Under the pieces are notes generated by a model. That model searched no databases, was not told where the DNA came from, and saw only the letters and a program-made list of their open reading frames with translations. From Enterococcus sp. BWB1-3 (GTDB lineage Bacteria > Bacillota > Bacilli > Lactobacillales > Enterococcaceae): a stretch of DNA of 64,000 bases. The DNA lies in the NCBI RefSeq assembly GCF_016745275.1, contig NZ_JADOEP010000009.1, positions 1-64,000 of the forward strand. Reading direction: 5' to 3'. This document shows, piece after piece, positions 45,545-54,678 of this stretch. Each line of letters begins with the position of its first letter. Positions within the stretch are counted from its first letter, which is position 1. Position numbers and translations under genes: made by a program.

Positions 45545-48500
45545 TTATAAATGGCTCTTCTCTTCTTTCAACATCTTGTGAGCTGTTGCCATCATCAATC
45601 GGATACGGTTCAACTGATTTACCAGTGAGACGCCTGGATCATAATCAATGGCAGCGATATTTGCTTTTGGATACTGGTATCTAAGCTCTTTGATAACTCC
45701 CTTCCCAACCACATGATTTGGCAGGCAGCCAAACGGCTGCATGCAAACAATATTGTTTACGCCTTCTTTCAGTAATTCGATCATTTCCCCTGTCAGGAAC
45801 CAGCCCTCTCCCGTATGGTTACCGATTGACAGCACCTTACCTGCATCTTCAGCTAATTCATAGATTGAAGCAATCCCTTCAAATCTATGAGAATTTCTCA
45901 GAGCTTTGTCCATTGGTTTTTCTACTAATTCAATCATCTTAATTGCAAATTCTGCAATCATTTTACTCCTTTTCGACATTCCCAGATTCTCATATTTAAA
46001 AATCTGATTATAGAGTGAATAATTCATAAACCCAACGATATCTGGTACAACAGCCTCTGCACCTTCTGCTTCTAAAAGCCGGACGATATCGTTATTTGCA
46101 GTTGGAGAATACTTAACCAGTATTTCTCCAACAACTCCTACTTTAGGCTTTTCGATATCCAGCAAAGGAACAGTGTCAAAATCCTGAATAATTTTCTTCA
46201 TATTTCGATTAAACTGAGTCAGTGAACCATTTCGAACATTTTTCTCGATTTTCTTCAACCATTCCTCATGCATGCGGTCAATCATACCCGGCTCAACCTC
46301 ATAAGGACGTGTTCGGTAAACCACACGTTCAAATAAATCACCGTACAGGAAAGAAACAGCCACTCGTTTTAGCATAGGTAAAGTAAATTTAAAGCCTGGA
46401 TTTGATTCAACACCTTTATTCCCCATTGAAATAGATACCACAGGAACCTGTGAAAAGCCTGCATCATTCAATGCTTTTCTCAGCAACGGAATATAATTGG
46501 TAGCCCGGCACCCGCCGCCGGTCTGCGTCATCATCACACTGACATTGTTAATATCATAGTCTCCACTCTGCAGAGCCTCTACTAGCTGACCAATTGAAAT
46601 AATTGCAGGATAACAAGAATCATTGTTAACATATTTCAGTCCAACATTAATTGCTTCATTATCTTCAGAGGGAAGACAGACCACATTATATCCAGAAGCT
46701 TTCAACGCCACATCCACAAGTCCGTTTTGATGAATAGGACTAAGCATCGGCAAAAGCAGTGTATGATTCTTCTTCATTTGCTTCGTAAAGATGATTTTCT
46801 CCTGACTTTCTTCACGTTGTTGAGGTTCAAACCCACGTTTGTCTCTTTCTCCTACAGCAGCTTTCAATGAGCGCAGCCGAATTCGAATAGCTCCCAGATT
46901 TGATCCTTCATCAATTTTAAGCACTGTATAAATTTTGCCATGCTGCTCCATAATTTCTTCCACCTGATCGGTCGTCACAGCGTCCAGTCCACAGCCGAAG
47001 GAATTCAACTGAACCAGCTCAAGATTTTTAGATTTTGCAACAACCTTGGCTGCAGCATATAGTCTGGAATGGTAAACCCATTGATTGACCACTCTTAAAT
47101 TTCCAATATCGCCCAAATGAGAAATACTGTCCTCTGTTAACACATGGAAGCCTTCCTGGGTAATCACATCAGCAATACCATGATTGATTTCAGGATCTAG
47201 ATGATACGGTCTTCCTGACAGTACAATCCCTTTCTGCCCTTTTTGATTTAACATTAACAGTGTTTCCTCGCCTTTATTACGGACATCTTCTTTAAACTGC
47301 TCCAATTCTTTATACCCGTGATGAAGAGCTGCTGTAATTTCTTCCTTTGTAATGTCCAGATCTTCAAATGCTGCTGCCAGCACCTCTGCCACTGAGGCTT
47401 CGTTTGCCAAATTTATATAAGGATTCCGATAATCCACTTTTCCATCACGAATATCATCCACATTATTTCTGATAACATCCGGATAACTTTGTACAATGGG
47501 ACAATTAAAATGATTATCCGCTTTCAGGTCTTCCTGACGTTCAAAAATCACTCCTGGATAAAAAATCATTCGAATTCCTTTATCGATCATCGCCTGAATG
47601 TGCCCGTGAGTTATTTTAGCCGGATAGCAAGCCGTATCACTTGGGATGCTTTCCATTCCCTGTTCATATAATTCCTTGCTGGATCGTGGAGACAACTCCA
47701 CTCTAAATCCTAAATCATTAAAGAAAGTAAACCACAAAGGATAATTTTCATACATATTCAACACACGTGGAATACCGACAGTTCCTCTGACAGCATCTTT
47801 TTCTTTCAGAGGACGATACTTGAACAGTCTGCGATATTTATAATCGATTAAATTTACTTTTCGGTCTTCACGTTTTACTTTAATCCTTGCTCCTCGTTCA
47901 CAGCGATTACCTGTGATAAACTTGCGGCCATCTGAGAAAATAGTCACAGTCATCATACAATTGTTTTCACAGAGACCACAATTCGTAAATTCTTTATCTG
48001 CAGTAAAAGTTTCCATTTCTTCTTGTGATAGCAGAGTTGTTTCATCCCCGAGTTCATAGTTCTCCAGTGCAATTAATGCGGCACCGTATGCCCCCATCAA
48101 TCCAGATATGGAAGGACGTATAACTTCACGACCGCTGATCATTTCAAAAGCCCTTAAAACAGCTTCATTGTAAAAGGTTCCTCCCTGACAAACAATCTTT
48201 TTCCCAAGTTCTTCAGGTCTTCTCACTTTAATTACTTTGTAAATGGCATTTTTGATAACAGAATAGGAGAGCCCTGCTGAAATATCTCCAATAGAGGCAC
48301 CTTCTTTTTGCACCTGCTTCACTTTGGAATTCATAAAGACAGTACAGCGAGAACCTAAATCAACAGGCCCTTTTGACTCCAATGCTGCCAAAGCAAAATC
48401 TTTCACATTGTAATTCAGTGATTTCGCAAAAGTTTCGATAAATGAACCGCATCCGGAAGAACAAGCTTCATTCAGTTGAATAGAAGACAGAACACCTTCT

Positions 48501-49795
48501 TTTATCGTCATCGCTTTCATATCCTGACCGCCAATATCTAAAATAAAGTCAACACCGGGTTGAAAATGCTCTGCCGCTTTGTAGTGAGCCATTGTCTCTA
48601 CTTCGCCAATATCTACTTTCAGGGCATTTTTTATCAGATGTTCACCGTACCCTGTAACTGCAGCCTTGCCAATAAACGCTCCTTCCGGCAGTTGAGCATA
48701 AAGATCCTTCAAAACAGTCATTGTTGTTTCCAACGGCTGTCCCTGATTATTGCCATAATAAGAAAAAAGTAAATTACCTTCCTCGTCAATTAAGGTAACT
48801 TTAGTTGTTGTGGAGCCGGCATCCAACCCCAGAAAAGCTGCCCCTTTGTGCTTGGACAGCACTTTTTCCACCGTATTCGACTGACTGTGACGTTTCCTGA
48901 ATTTTCTCAGATCCTCTTCATCTTTAAACAACGGCTCCAAAGTATCTGTAGGCTTCAGCTGATCTTTATCACCGCCTGTCAGTCTTTCAATCAGCCGATT
49001 CAGCTGCGTCGGTTCAACTTCCTGTGAATAAATCGCTGCTCCCATTGCAACAAATAACTGTGGATGTTCAGGAAAAATTACATCTTCCGGCTTAATATCC
49101 AATGTTTCAATAAATCTTCTACGCAGTTCAGACATAAAGAACAAAGGTCCACCAAGAAAAGCAATCTTCCCTTTTATTTTTCGACCTGCTGCTAAACCGG
49201 CGATCGTCTGATTCACAACTGCCTGAAAAATACTTGCAGCGATATCTTCTTTTGCAGCCCCTTCATTGATTAGCGGCTGAACATCTGTCTTGGCAAAAAC
49301 ACCACATCGGGAAGCAATCGGATAAATAGTCTGATAATCCTTAGCCAGTTCATTGACACCGTTGGCATCCGTTTTCAGCAATACTGCCATTTGATCAATA
49401 AAGGCTCCCGTTCCGCCTGCACAGCTTCCATTCATGCGCTGCTCCAAAGCACCCTCAAAAAAGGTAATTTTAGCATCTTCCCCACCAAGCTCTATCGCTA
49501 CATCCGTTTCAGGTATAATTTCTTCAACCGTCTTTGTGCAAGCAATTACTTCCTGTACAAAAGGAATTTCCAGCACATCTGCCAAACCCATCCCGCCTGA
49601 TCCTGTAATCATCATGCTTATTGGCTGTTCTCCGCCTAAAATTTCCCGAGCGTCGCTTAATACACGTTCCGTTGCAGCTTTTACATCTGAATAATGCCGT
49701 TCATATTTCGCAAATTTTGTTTGATTTTCACCATCAATAATAACTAATTTAACAGTGGTTGATCCCACATCGATTCCTGCTCTTAATTTTATCAT
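45545..49795 (-). CDS. Giant acyl-CoA dehydratase activase-related protein
   Basis: The 1416-residue cytosolic protein fuses two BadF/HgdC-type ATPase domains with dehydratase-like parts. Domain 1 (1-290) has [19 protein letters not shown] and SCAGGTGAF. Domain 2 (about 317-580) has [20 protein letters not shown] and CSSGCGSF, the last being the pattern that holds the [4Fe-4S] cluster in Hgd[10 protein letters not shown] cysteine group (about 607), a DUF2229 domain (about 650-870) and an HgdD-like C-terminal half ([24 protein letters not shown]) follow. HgdC activators use ATP to inject an electron into 2-hydroxyacyl-CoA dehydratases. No dehydratase subunits adjoin it, so its client is unknown. 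It is divergent from a TetR regulator. Confidence 0.88.
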   Translation of the reverse strand: MIKLRAGIDVGSTTVKLVIIDGENQTKFAKYERHYSDVKAATERVLSDAREILGGEQPISMMITGSGGMGLADVLEIPFVQEVIACTKTVEEIIPETDVAIELGGEDAKITFFEGALEQRMNGSCAGGTGAFIDQMAVLLKTDANGVNELAKDYQTIYPIASRCGVFAKTDVQPLINEGAAKEDIAASIFQAVVNQTIAGLAAGRKIKGKIAFLGGPLFFMSELRRRFIETLDIKPEDVIFPEHPQLFVAMGAAIYSQEVEPTQLNRLIERLTGGDKDQLKPTDTLEPLFKDEEDLRKFRKRHSQSNTVEKVLSKHKGAAFLGLDAGSTTTKVTLIDEEGNLLFSYYGNNQGQPLETTMTVLKDLYAQLPEGAFIGKAAVTGYGEHLIKNALKVDIGEVETMAHYKAAEHFQPGVDFILDIGGQDMKAMTIKEGVLSSIQLNEACSSGCGSFIETFAKSLNYNVKDFALAALESKGPVDLGSRCTVFMNSKVKQVQKEGASIGDISAGLSYSVIKNAIYKVIKVRRPEELGKKIVCQGGTFYNEAVLRAFEMISGREVIRPSISGLMGAYGAALIALENYELGDETTLLSQEEMETFTADKEFTNCGLCENNCMMTVTIFSDGRKFITGNRCERGARIKVKREDRKVNLIDYKYRRLFKYRPLKEKDAVRGTVGIPRVLNMYENYPLWFTFFNDLGFRVELSPRSSKELYEQGMESIPSDTACYPAKITHGHIQAMIDKGIRMIFYPGVIFERQEDLKADNHFNCPIVQSYPDVIRNNVDDIRDGKVDYRNPYINLANEASVAEVLAAAFEDLDITKEEITAALHHGYKELEQFKEDVRNKGEETLLMLNQKGQKGIVLSGRPYHLDPEINHGIADVITQEGFHVLTEDSISHLGDIGNLRVVNQWVYHSRLYAAAKVVAKSKNLELVQLNSFGCGLDAVTTDQVEEIMEQHGKIYTVLKIDEGSNLGAIRIRLRSLKAAVGERDKRGFEPQQREESQEKIIFTKQMKKNHTLLLPMLSPIHQNGLVDVALKASGYNVVCLPSEDNEAINVGLKYVNNDSCYPAIISIGQLVEALQSGDYDINNVSVMMTQTGGGCRATNYIPLLRKALNDAGFSQVPVVSISMGNKGVESNPGFKFTLPMLKRVAVSFLYGDLFERVVYRTRPYEVEPGMIDRMHEEWLKKIEKNVRNGSLTQFNRNMKKIIQDFDTVPLLDIEKPKVGVVGEILVKYSPTANNDIVRLLEAEGAEAVVPDIVGFMNYSLYNQIFKYENLGMSKRSKMIAEFAIKMIELVEKPMDKALRNSHRFEGIASIYELAEDAGKVLSIGNHTGEGWFLTGEMIELLKEGVNNIVCMQPFGCLPNHVVGKGVIKELRYQYPKANIAAIDYDPGVSLVNQLNRIRLMMATAHKMLKEEKSHL

Positions 49796-49828
49796 GCAAC
49801 CACTCCTTCCAAGAGAAAAAAATCACAA

Positions 49829-49849
49829 TAAGCAACAGTTTGTTGATTA
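49829..49849. promoter_or_regulatory. Candidate TetR operator
   Basis: TAAGCAACAGTTTGTTGATTA is a 21-base palindrome with one mismatched pair. It lies in the divergent spacer and overlaps the -35 of the tetR promoter, so it could repress both genes. Confidence 0.6.
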
Positions 49850-49872
49850 ACTTACGTGTTGTCTGATATAAT
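49843..49872 (+). promoter_or_regulatory. Promoter of the TetR gene
   Basis: TTGATT (49843-49848) and TATAAT (49867-49872) with an 18-base spacer. Confidence 0.6.
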
Positions 49873-49987
49873 ACTTATGTCTATTTTAGAAATGATTGCT
49901 TTTTTTTGCAATAAGCAAAATGTTGGTTTTTGTGAGATAAACAACAAAGTTGGATGTAATGTTGTCTTTTTGAAAGGAATTTTTGCA

Positions 49988-50593
49988 ATGAAAAAAAAAG
50001 ATCTTCGAGTAATGAGAACTCACAAGATGATTATTGAAGCTTTTTTTCATTTAGTTGAAGAGAAAAGCTTGGATGCAATCACGATTCAGGAAATTGCCGA
50101 CCGGGCAATGATTAACAGAGCCACCTTTTATGCACACTTTAAAGATAAGCAGGATCTTTACGAGCAGATTTTTGATTTTGCTGTTCAGGCGTTTACCTCC
50201 GTTCTTGATGCAGATACCACTATTCAACAGAACAAATTGGAAGTAAAAAAAATTGAATTGCTGTTAACAAGAATTTATAACAATATTCATAAAAATAAGA
50301 ATTTCTTTCTGACAATTATGGATGGCAGCTCTAATGAAGTGTTGAGAAGAAAGCTGGCTGATATTCTCTATGAAAAATATTCCTGTATTTTTTCACAGTT
50401 AAAAATCACCGAAAATGATATTGAAGTTCCTGTTGATTTCATCATTGAATATATGACATCCATATTTGTAGGAACACTTCACTGGTGGGTCAGCAGTGAA
50501 ACAGATATGACGCCAAACCATCTGGCACGTTTGGTGATTAAATTAGTTGGCAATGGACATCTGACCGTTTTAGGGATAGAGATTGAGAAGTAA
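49988..50593 (+). CDS. TetR-family regulator
   Basis: This 201-residue repressor has an N-terminal helix-turn-helix (TIQEIADRAMINRATFYAHF, about 30-50) and a C-terminal helical ligand domain including YMTSIFVGTLHWWVSSETDM. I start it at ATG 49988 after GAAAGGAATTTTTGCA; a longer open frame begins at 49856 inside the promoter. It is divergent from the giant activase-like protein and probably controls it through the palindrome at 49829-49849. The effector is unknown; an acyl-CoA would suit the neighbour, but that is a guess. Confidence 0.92.
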   Translation: MKKKDLRVMRTHKMIIEAFFHLVEEKSLDAITIQEIADRAMINRATFYAHFKDKQDLYEQIFDFAVQAFTSVLDADTTIQQNKLEVKKIELLLTRIYNNIHKNKNFFLTIMDGSSNEVLRRKLADILYEKYSCIFSQLKITENDIEVPVDFIIEYMTSIFVGTLHWWVSSETDMTPNHLARLVIKLVGNGHLTVLGIEIEK

Positions 50594-50684
50594 GAGGTTA
50601 GATTGCTGTTCTTTGAAAAAAAGTTGGTTGAAGTTCTGTAATGACTTCAGTATAAAATTACAATTCTCTTCTACTTATATCAAA

Positions 50685-50738
50685 CAAAAGAAGCAAGCCT
50701 CCTTCCTGCGGATCAGGTGAAGGTACTTGCTTCTTTTG
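50685..50738. terminator. Bidirectional terminator
   Basis: CAAAAGAAGCAAG pairs perfectly with CTTGCTTCTTTTG. It separates the convergent tetR and small-protein genes. Confidence 0.9.
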
Positions 50739-50762
50739 TTGTATCAGAAGAATTAATGGTTC

Positions 50763-50915
50763 TTATCTGTTTTTAGCCCGCCATTTTTTGTTATGGGCTG
50801 TTTTTCTGTCCGAAGTTATTTTACCGGGAAAACCAGCTTTTATCTGATACTTTTTTTGTTTGCTTAAATCATACAATCTTTCAGCTGTATCTGTAATTTT
50901 TTCTTTAAGATTCAT
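50763..50915 (-). CDS. Small basic protein of 50 residues, unknown function
   Basis: The gene starts at ATG 50915 after AAAGGAGAGTAAACAG, an excellent ribosome site, and ends in TAA at 50763. The product begins MNLKEKITDTAERLYDLSKQ and ends HNKKWRAKNR, with a central KAGFPGKITSDRKTA. It is strongly basic, with no membrane segment. I do not recognise a named family. The ribosome site, a downstream terminator and lack of overlap with other genes support it as real. Confidence 0.65.
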   Translation of the reverse strand: MNLKEKITDTAERLYDLSKQKKYQIKAGFPGKITSDRKTAHNKKWRAKNR

Positions 50916-51008
50916 CTGTTTACTCTCCTTTACCTGTTCATCAACTTATACACTTTCATTATAGAATAAAAAACAGAGCTGCTCAAGAATTATGAGCAGC
51001 TCCAAAGA

Positions 51009-51080
51009 CTGGGGTAGCTGGATTCGAACCAACGAGTGACGGAGTCAAAGTCCGTTGCCTTACCGCTTGGCTATACCCCA
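51009..51080 (-). tRNA. tRNA-Gln (anticodon TTG)
   Basis: The 72-base cloverleaf has acceptor TGGGGTA/TACCCCA, anticodon loop ACTTTGACT and T-loop GGTTCGAATCC. CCA is not encoded. It follows tRNA-Tyr by 11 bases on one transcript. Confidence 0.96.
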
Positions 51081-51091
51081 AAAATAAAAAA

Positions 51092-51172
51092 TGGAGGAGA
51101 GTGGATTCGAACCACTGAACCCTAAGGAACGGATTTACAGTCCGTCGCGTTTAGCCACTTCGCTACTCCTCC
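51092..51172 (-). tRNA. tRNA-Tyr (anticodon GTA)
   Basis: The 81-base class II tRNA has acceptor GGAGGAG/CTCCTCC, anticodon GTA in GACTGTAAATC, a long variable arm (CCTTAGGG region) and T-loop GGTTCGAATCC. CCA is not encoded. Confidence 0.96.
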
Positions 51173-51201
51173 AAAAGGTTTCTTAAAAACCTGACTTATT
51201 C

Positions 51202-51230
51202 ATAATACATAATTTCATCTGTAAATGCAA
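51202..51230 (-). promoter_or_regulatory. Promoter of the tRNA-Tyr/tRNA-Gln pair
   Basis: TTGCAT (51225-51230) and TATTAT (51202-51207) with a 17-base spacer, 30 bases before tRNA-Tyr. Confidence 0.65.
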
Positions 51231-51257
51231 GTGTTATTTATAATTTTTTTTCAGCAT

Positions 51258-51491
51258 TTATTCCGCAAGATTCCATTGACGAATAATGCTCTCAATTCCT
51301 TCATCAACTGTCTTAACTGTTGCCTGTGTACCGCCATTCATTTCAATCGTAAAACGCTTTTCATCTTTTGGAATAATCCGTCCGATTTCTTTCTTTCCGA
51401 TTAATAACTTTGTTACAGTTATCTGTACGCCGGCAAGCGTTTGTTTTTCTTCCTCAATTCTTACCTCTATATCTTTATTCTTTTTTGACAT
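51258..51491 (-). CDS. DUF2969 family protein
   Basis: This 77-residue protein contains the family pattern LLIGKKEIGRIIP and the ending IESIIRQWNLAE. DUF2969 is confined to Lactobacillales, and its function is unknown. No signal peptide or membrane segment is seen. The ribosome site GGGAGGGATAAGA precedes the ATG. It lies between the tRNA promoter and the sortase operon terminator. Confidence 0.88.
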   Translation of the reverse strand: MSKKNKDIEVRIEEEKQTLAGVQITVTKLLIGKKEIGRIIPKDEKRFTIEMNGGTQATVKTVDEGIESIIRQWNLAE

Positions 51492-51526
51492 TCTTATCCC
51501 TCCCGAAATAAATCATACCATAATCA

Positions 51527-51561
51527 GAAAAAAAAGCATCTATTTCTTTTCAAATAGACAC
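51527..51561 (-). terminator. Terminator of the sortase operon
   Basis: On the minus strand GTGTCTATTT pairs with AAATAGATGC, followed by eight T. Confidence 0.9.
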
Positions 51562-51569
51562 TTTTACAC

Positions 51570-52424
51570 TTATTGCCTAAGCATTCGTTTTCTTTGAAAT
51601 TCACTGAAAAGGGCAAAGAATACGCCGATGGCAACGGATATAATCCCCATTACAATAAACATTTGAAGAAAGCTGGCTAAATAAGTTTGTACAAATCCAT
51701 ACATTGCTTTAGATTGTATTCCCAGACGCTTCAATACGCCTGTCAGCAGGAAAAATGCCGGCAGAACGATCATCATCAAACCGCCGCCTGTAAAAATATA
51801 GCCCCAAAATCTCACCAGTCGGTGAAAATATCCTCTTAATGAGCTGAAAAGAACAGCACTTAAGATTGCCCAAAGAATACCGCAAACAATCATGAATAAT
51901 AAAAGCTTTGATTTATAACCAATCATTCGATTTGTAAAAGAAACCAGAAAAGGCAGCTCAATATACCCATCATATATTTCAACAGAGCGATCAGCCAAAA
52001 GAAGGATTGAATTTTCCGTATCCTTAGTAACATCTATACCCTTATCCGCTGCATATCTCTTGATTTTCTCAGTTACAGAATTATGGACATTTTTCTGATT
52101 TTTTAGTTCAAAATCTTTTCCTCTGTTATACATTGCAGTGAGATAAGACTTTACATCTTCCTTTACAAAAGCTTCTGTTACCGCTATTTCTAAAACTCCG
52201 GCCGGAATATTACTGCCTAATGCGGTATTTTCTATCTGCTTATTAATTTCTTCAGATAAATTGGTGTAATAATCTGATTTCTCCGCTTGCCTTTCCAAAT
52301 ATTTTCCACTAAAAAGTGTGAGGTACAGACTTAGCAGAATCAGAAAACCAAATAAAAATACCATTGAAAGAAAAGCCAGAAATTGTCTTGCAATCGTTTT
52401 ACTTAATGGTGTTGAGTGTTGCAT
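51570..52424 (-). CDS. Sortase-linked membrane protein, unknown function
   Basis: This 284-residue protein has an N-terminal membrane helix (about 14-40), an extracellular region of about 135 residues, and three C-terminal membrane helices (about 180-205, 215-240 and 250-275), ending in a basic tail. I do not recognise a named family. I start it at ATG 52424, ten bases after AGGAG (start uncertain); the open frame begins at 52457, inside the sortase gene. It is third in an operon with a surface protein and its sortase, so a role in anchoring or regulating that surface protein is likely. The final gene is followed by a strong terminator. Confidence 0.7.
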   Translation of the reverse strand: MQHSTPLSKTIARQFLAFLSMVFLFGFLILLSLYLTLFSGKYLERQAEKSDYYTNLSEEINKQIENTALGSNIPAGVLEIAVTEAFVKEDVKSYLTAMYNRGKDFELKNQKNVHNSVTEKIKRYAADKGIDVTKDTENSILLLADRSVEIYDGYIELPFLVSFTNRMIGYKSKLLLFMIVCGILWAILSAVLFSSLRGYFHRLVRFWGYIFTGGGLMMIVLPAFFLLTGVLKRLGIQSKAMYGFVQTYLASFLQMFIVMGIISVAIGVFFALFSEFQRKRMLRQ

Positions 52425-52443
52425 TTCTACTTCGCTCCTCATT

Positions 52444-53133
52444 TTAGACATCCCCATCTATTAACGGTCCCGAAACATAGTCTGCAAAAACAAACACCCG
52501 TTCCGGCGTTAACCCTATGGCATCCAGCGGGTAACAAGTATATAAAATCAGAGAATGCTTTGTTTTATCTCCAAGTCTTTCTTTAATAACCGGGTCTGTA
52601 TAGTGTGCAATCTTCTTTTCTGTAACCTGATAAGTATAATCTCCATAATGTGTACTGATGGAAATTGAATCACCCGGCTCCAAATAGTAAATCTTACCAA
52701 AAGAAGGCGCGTTATGCCCACCAATCAATGTTGTCCCAATATCTCCCGGGATCATACTCCCAATATATTGACCAGCACCCAGGCTTAAAATATCTTCGCT
52801 ATCTCCATAAAATAAAGGTTCATTAATTCCAACTTTATCAATAATCACCTTGCCGAACTGATCTCCTCCATCCGGATAAATCAATGTCGATGAGGCTAAT
52901 TTTCCTTCAGAATTAATAGACTGTTCTTTTTCAGTCTGCTCAGCTTCAGCAAAAAGATTATTTTTTTCACTTTCAAAATCCGGAGCATCGCTTAATAAAA
53001 TCAACTCAACAGCTGATGAAGCAAAATTAATGACAGGTGCACCGATAATATAAATGATAAGATAGCCAAAAATCATAAAGAGAAAGGGCACATAAAAATA
53101 TGCCCCCACCCTTTTGAACGTTTTTTTACGCAA
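52444..53133 (-). CDS. Sortase (class D-like)
   Basis: Sortases cleave a C-terminal sorting signal and attach the protein to cell-wall peptide. The 229-residue protein has an N-terminal membrane anchor (about 12-48) and a catalytic domain. His140 in TTLIGGHN, Cys200 in LILYTCYP and Arg212 in TPERVFVFAD form the triad. It begins at TTG 53133, overlapping the surface-protein gene by 8 bases with no strong ribosome site, so it probably relies on translational coupling. The gene next to it encodes the obvious substrate. Class assignment is tentative. Confidence 0.88.
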   Translation of the reverse strand: MRKKTFKRVGAYFYVPFLFMIFGYLIIYIIGAPVINFASSAVELILLSDAPDFESEKNNLFAEAEQTEKEQSINSEGKLASSTLIYPDGGDQFGKVIIDKVGINEPLFYGDSEDILSLGAGQYIGSMIPGDIGTTLIGGHNAPSFGKIYYLEPGDSISISTHYGDYTYQVTEKKIAHYTDPVIKERLGDKTKHSLILYTCYPLDAIGLTPERVFVFADYVSGPLIDGDV

Positions 53134-53704
53134 GTTTACGTTTTCTACTTACAAATGCCGCACCTGCAGCAGCTGCCAGTAAAGAACCAAAAGTGATTCC
53201 GCTAAGAACATAGCTGTTTCCAGTGTTTTTAACCGCACTGCCAGAGCTGTATACTGGATTTCCAGCAGCATCTGTTACAGTAACAGCGGTATAAGAACCT
53301 CCGCTGCCGAAAGTGATTTTCACACCTACTGCATTACCAGCAGCAATAACATAGTTCTTCAGCTGATCAAGTACACTTGTCGGCAACAAGCGTAATGCAT
53401 CTCCCAGAGTTGTTGCATTTGTTGTATCTACATTTTGAGCTCCAACTAAAGCAACAGCTGCACGAATGTTTGTAAGAACTTCTTCAACCTGTGCATCCGT
53501 TAATGCTACACGTTTCAAATGATTCTCAGCAGCATTAATTTCTGCTGCTTCAAAGTAGAATTTCTTTCCGCCAATCGTTGCACCTGCATTCAACTCGTTT
53601 AGGATTTTTTGCTCATTGGCTGCAATCGCGCCATCTGCTGAAGCTGGCATAGCCAAGCCTAGAGCAACAAAAACTACAACTAATAATCCCAAGATTTTTT
53701 TCAT
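53126..53704 (-). CDS. Secreted surface protein with VKNTGN sorting signal
   Basis: This 192-residue protein is exported (signal peptide ending ASA at 23). The mature part has a helical region (about 28-120) and a beta-rich segment (FGSGGSYTAVTVTDAAGNPV). The C-terminus has VKNTGN (158-163), a hydrophobic stretch (165-186) and SRKRKLA. This is a cell-wall sorting signal in which VKNTG replaces LPxTG. The dedicated sortase overlaps its stop codon. I know no function for the helical part. An AGGAGGAGATTAC ribosome site precedes the ATG. Confidence 0.85.
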   Translation of the reverse strand: MKKILGLLVVVFVALGLAMPASADGAIAANEQKILNELNAGATIGGKKFYFEAAEINAAENHLKRVALTDAQVEEVLTNIRAAVALVGAQNVDTTNATTLGDALRLLPTSVLDQLKNYVIAAGNAVGVKITFGSGGSYTAVTVTDAAGNPVYSSGSAVKNTGNSYVLSGITFGSLLAAAAGAAFVSRKRKLA

Positions 53705-53744
53705 GTAATCTCCTCCTATCTTTAATTATTTATAAAAAATTACC

Positions 53745-53777
53745 GGCAAACTTTGCAGTTAGCCAGAATTAATTATA
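53745..53777 (-). promoter_or_regulatory. Promoter and inverted repeat upstream of the sortase operon
   Basis: TGGTATAAT (53772-53780) is an extended -10. GGCTAACT/AGTTTGCC at 53745-53764 forms an inverted repeat with one mismatch, near the expected transcription start. It may be an operator or a 5' leader hairpin. Confidence 0.5.
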
Positions 53778-53865
53778 CCAACAAACAACGGGGTGAGTAA
53801 CATATTCTCCCCTTACACAAAAAAAGACTATTTACTGATATCCGAATGTTTTTTAAGAAAAAAGT

Positions 53866-53906
53866 GAAATTTCCAAAGCCCTGGTAAGGTCTGAAATGGA
53901 AATTTC
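53866..53906 (-). terminator. Terminator of the liv/CBS operon
   Basis: GAAATTTCCA pairs with TGGAAATTTC; on the minus strand a TTTTTTC run follows. It lies about 110 bases after the CBS gene. The rest of 53705-54018 holds only the sortase-operon promoter. Confidence 0.65.
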
Positions 53907-54018
53907 TCTTCATTCGATAATGCGTTTACTCACTACAATTAATGAAATTCTAAATTAAAGTTATCATATGGATATTTATTAGTCAATGCTTTTCAAAGAC
54001 TTCAATTAGAAAAATATT

Positions 54019-54675
54019 CTAGACATTCTTTTTGGTAACAAGGGCTACTTCAAAAACATCGTATCCGGCATCTGTTAAAATGCGTTGAATTTTCTCAGTT
54101 TCCCGACTTTCTACCTGCATTTCAATAATCGTCTCCAGCTCTTTACGATTTACTACTACCGTCATAATACTGAAATCATTTTCCGCAAGAAGTTCTGTCA
54201 TTCGTGCAAGAATTCCTTTATGATCCTCAGGAATACGAATCTGAATTCTTGTTCCCCCATCATTATAACCTGTTATTTTTAGGAAAGCATCAAAAATATC
54301 ATTGTTTGTAATAATACCAACCAAATCATTATTTTTATCAACAACAGGCAATACACCTATATTGTTGACTCTCATTTGATAAATACCATCTTCAAGTAAA
54401 GCATCAGGATCAACAGTCAGAACATCTTTAATCATAATATCAGCAACTGTTGTTTTGTTTAAAAGATAGTTTACCTCATACACGCTCAGGCTGGTTGCCT
54501 GAGAGGGCATTGCCGACTGAATCGTTCCTTCTGTCAGCAGTCCCACCAATCGTTCATTCTTAACAACCGGCAGTCGGTGAATATCGTTTTTCTTCATCAA
54601 ATCTACAGCATCAAAAATTTTCACATCAGGCTGTACAACGATCAGATTTTTCGTCATAAAATCTCTTATACTCAT
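54019..54675 (-). CDS. CBS-pair plus ACT domain protein (AcuB-like)
   Basis: This 218-residue cytosolic protein has two CBS repeats (VRPVVKNERLVGLLTEGTI-like, residues 1-60, and VLPVVDKNNDLVGIITNNDI, about 75-130) and a C-terminal ACT domain (about 140-218, starting IRIPEDHKGILARMTELLAE). Such proteins bind nucleotides and amino acids. It follows livF by 3 bases in the liv operon, so it may sense branched-chain amino acids or energy state for that transporter. The same arrangement is known in streptococci. Confidence 0.85.
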   Translation of the reverse strand: MSIRDFMTKNLIVVQPDVKIFDAVDLMKKNDIHRLPVVKNERLVGLLTEGTIQSAMPSQATSLSVYEVNYLLNKTTVADIMIKDVLTVDPDALLEDGIYQMRVNNIGVLPVVDKNNDLVGIITNNDIFDAFLKITGYNDGGTRIQIRIPEDHKGILARMTELLAENDFSIMTVVVNRKELETIIEMQVESRETEKIQRILTDAGYDVFEVALVTKKNV

Positions 54676-54678
54676 TAA

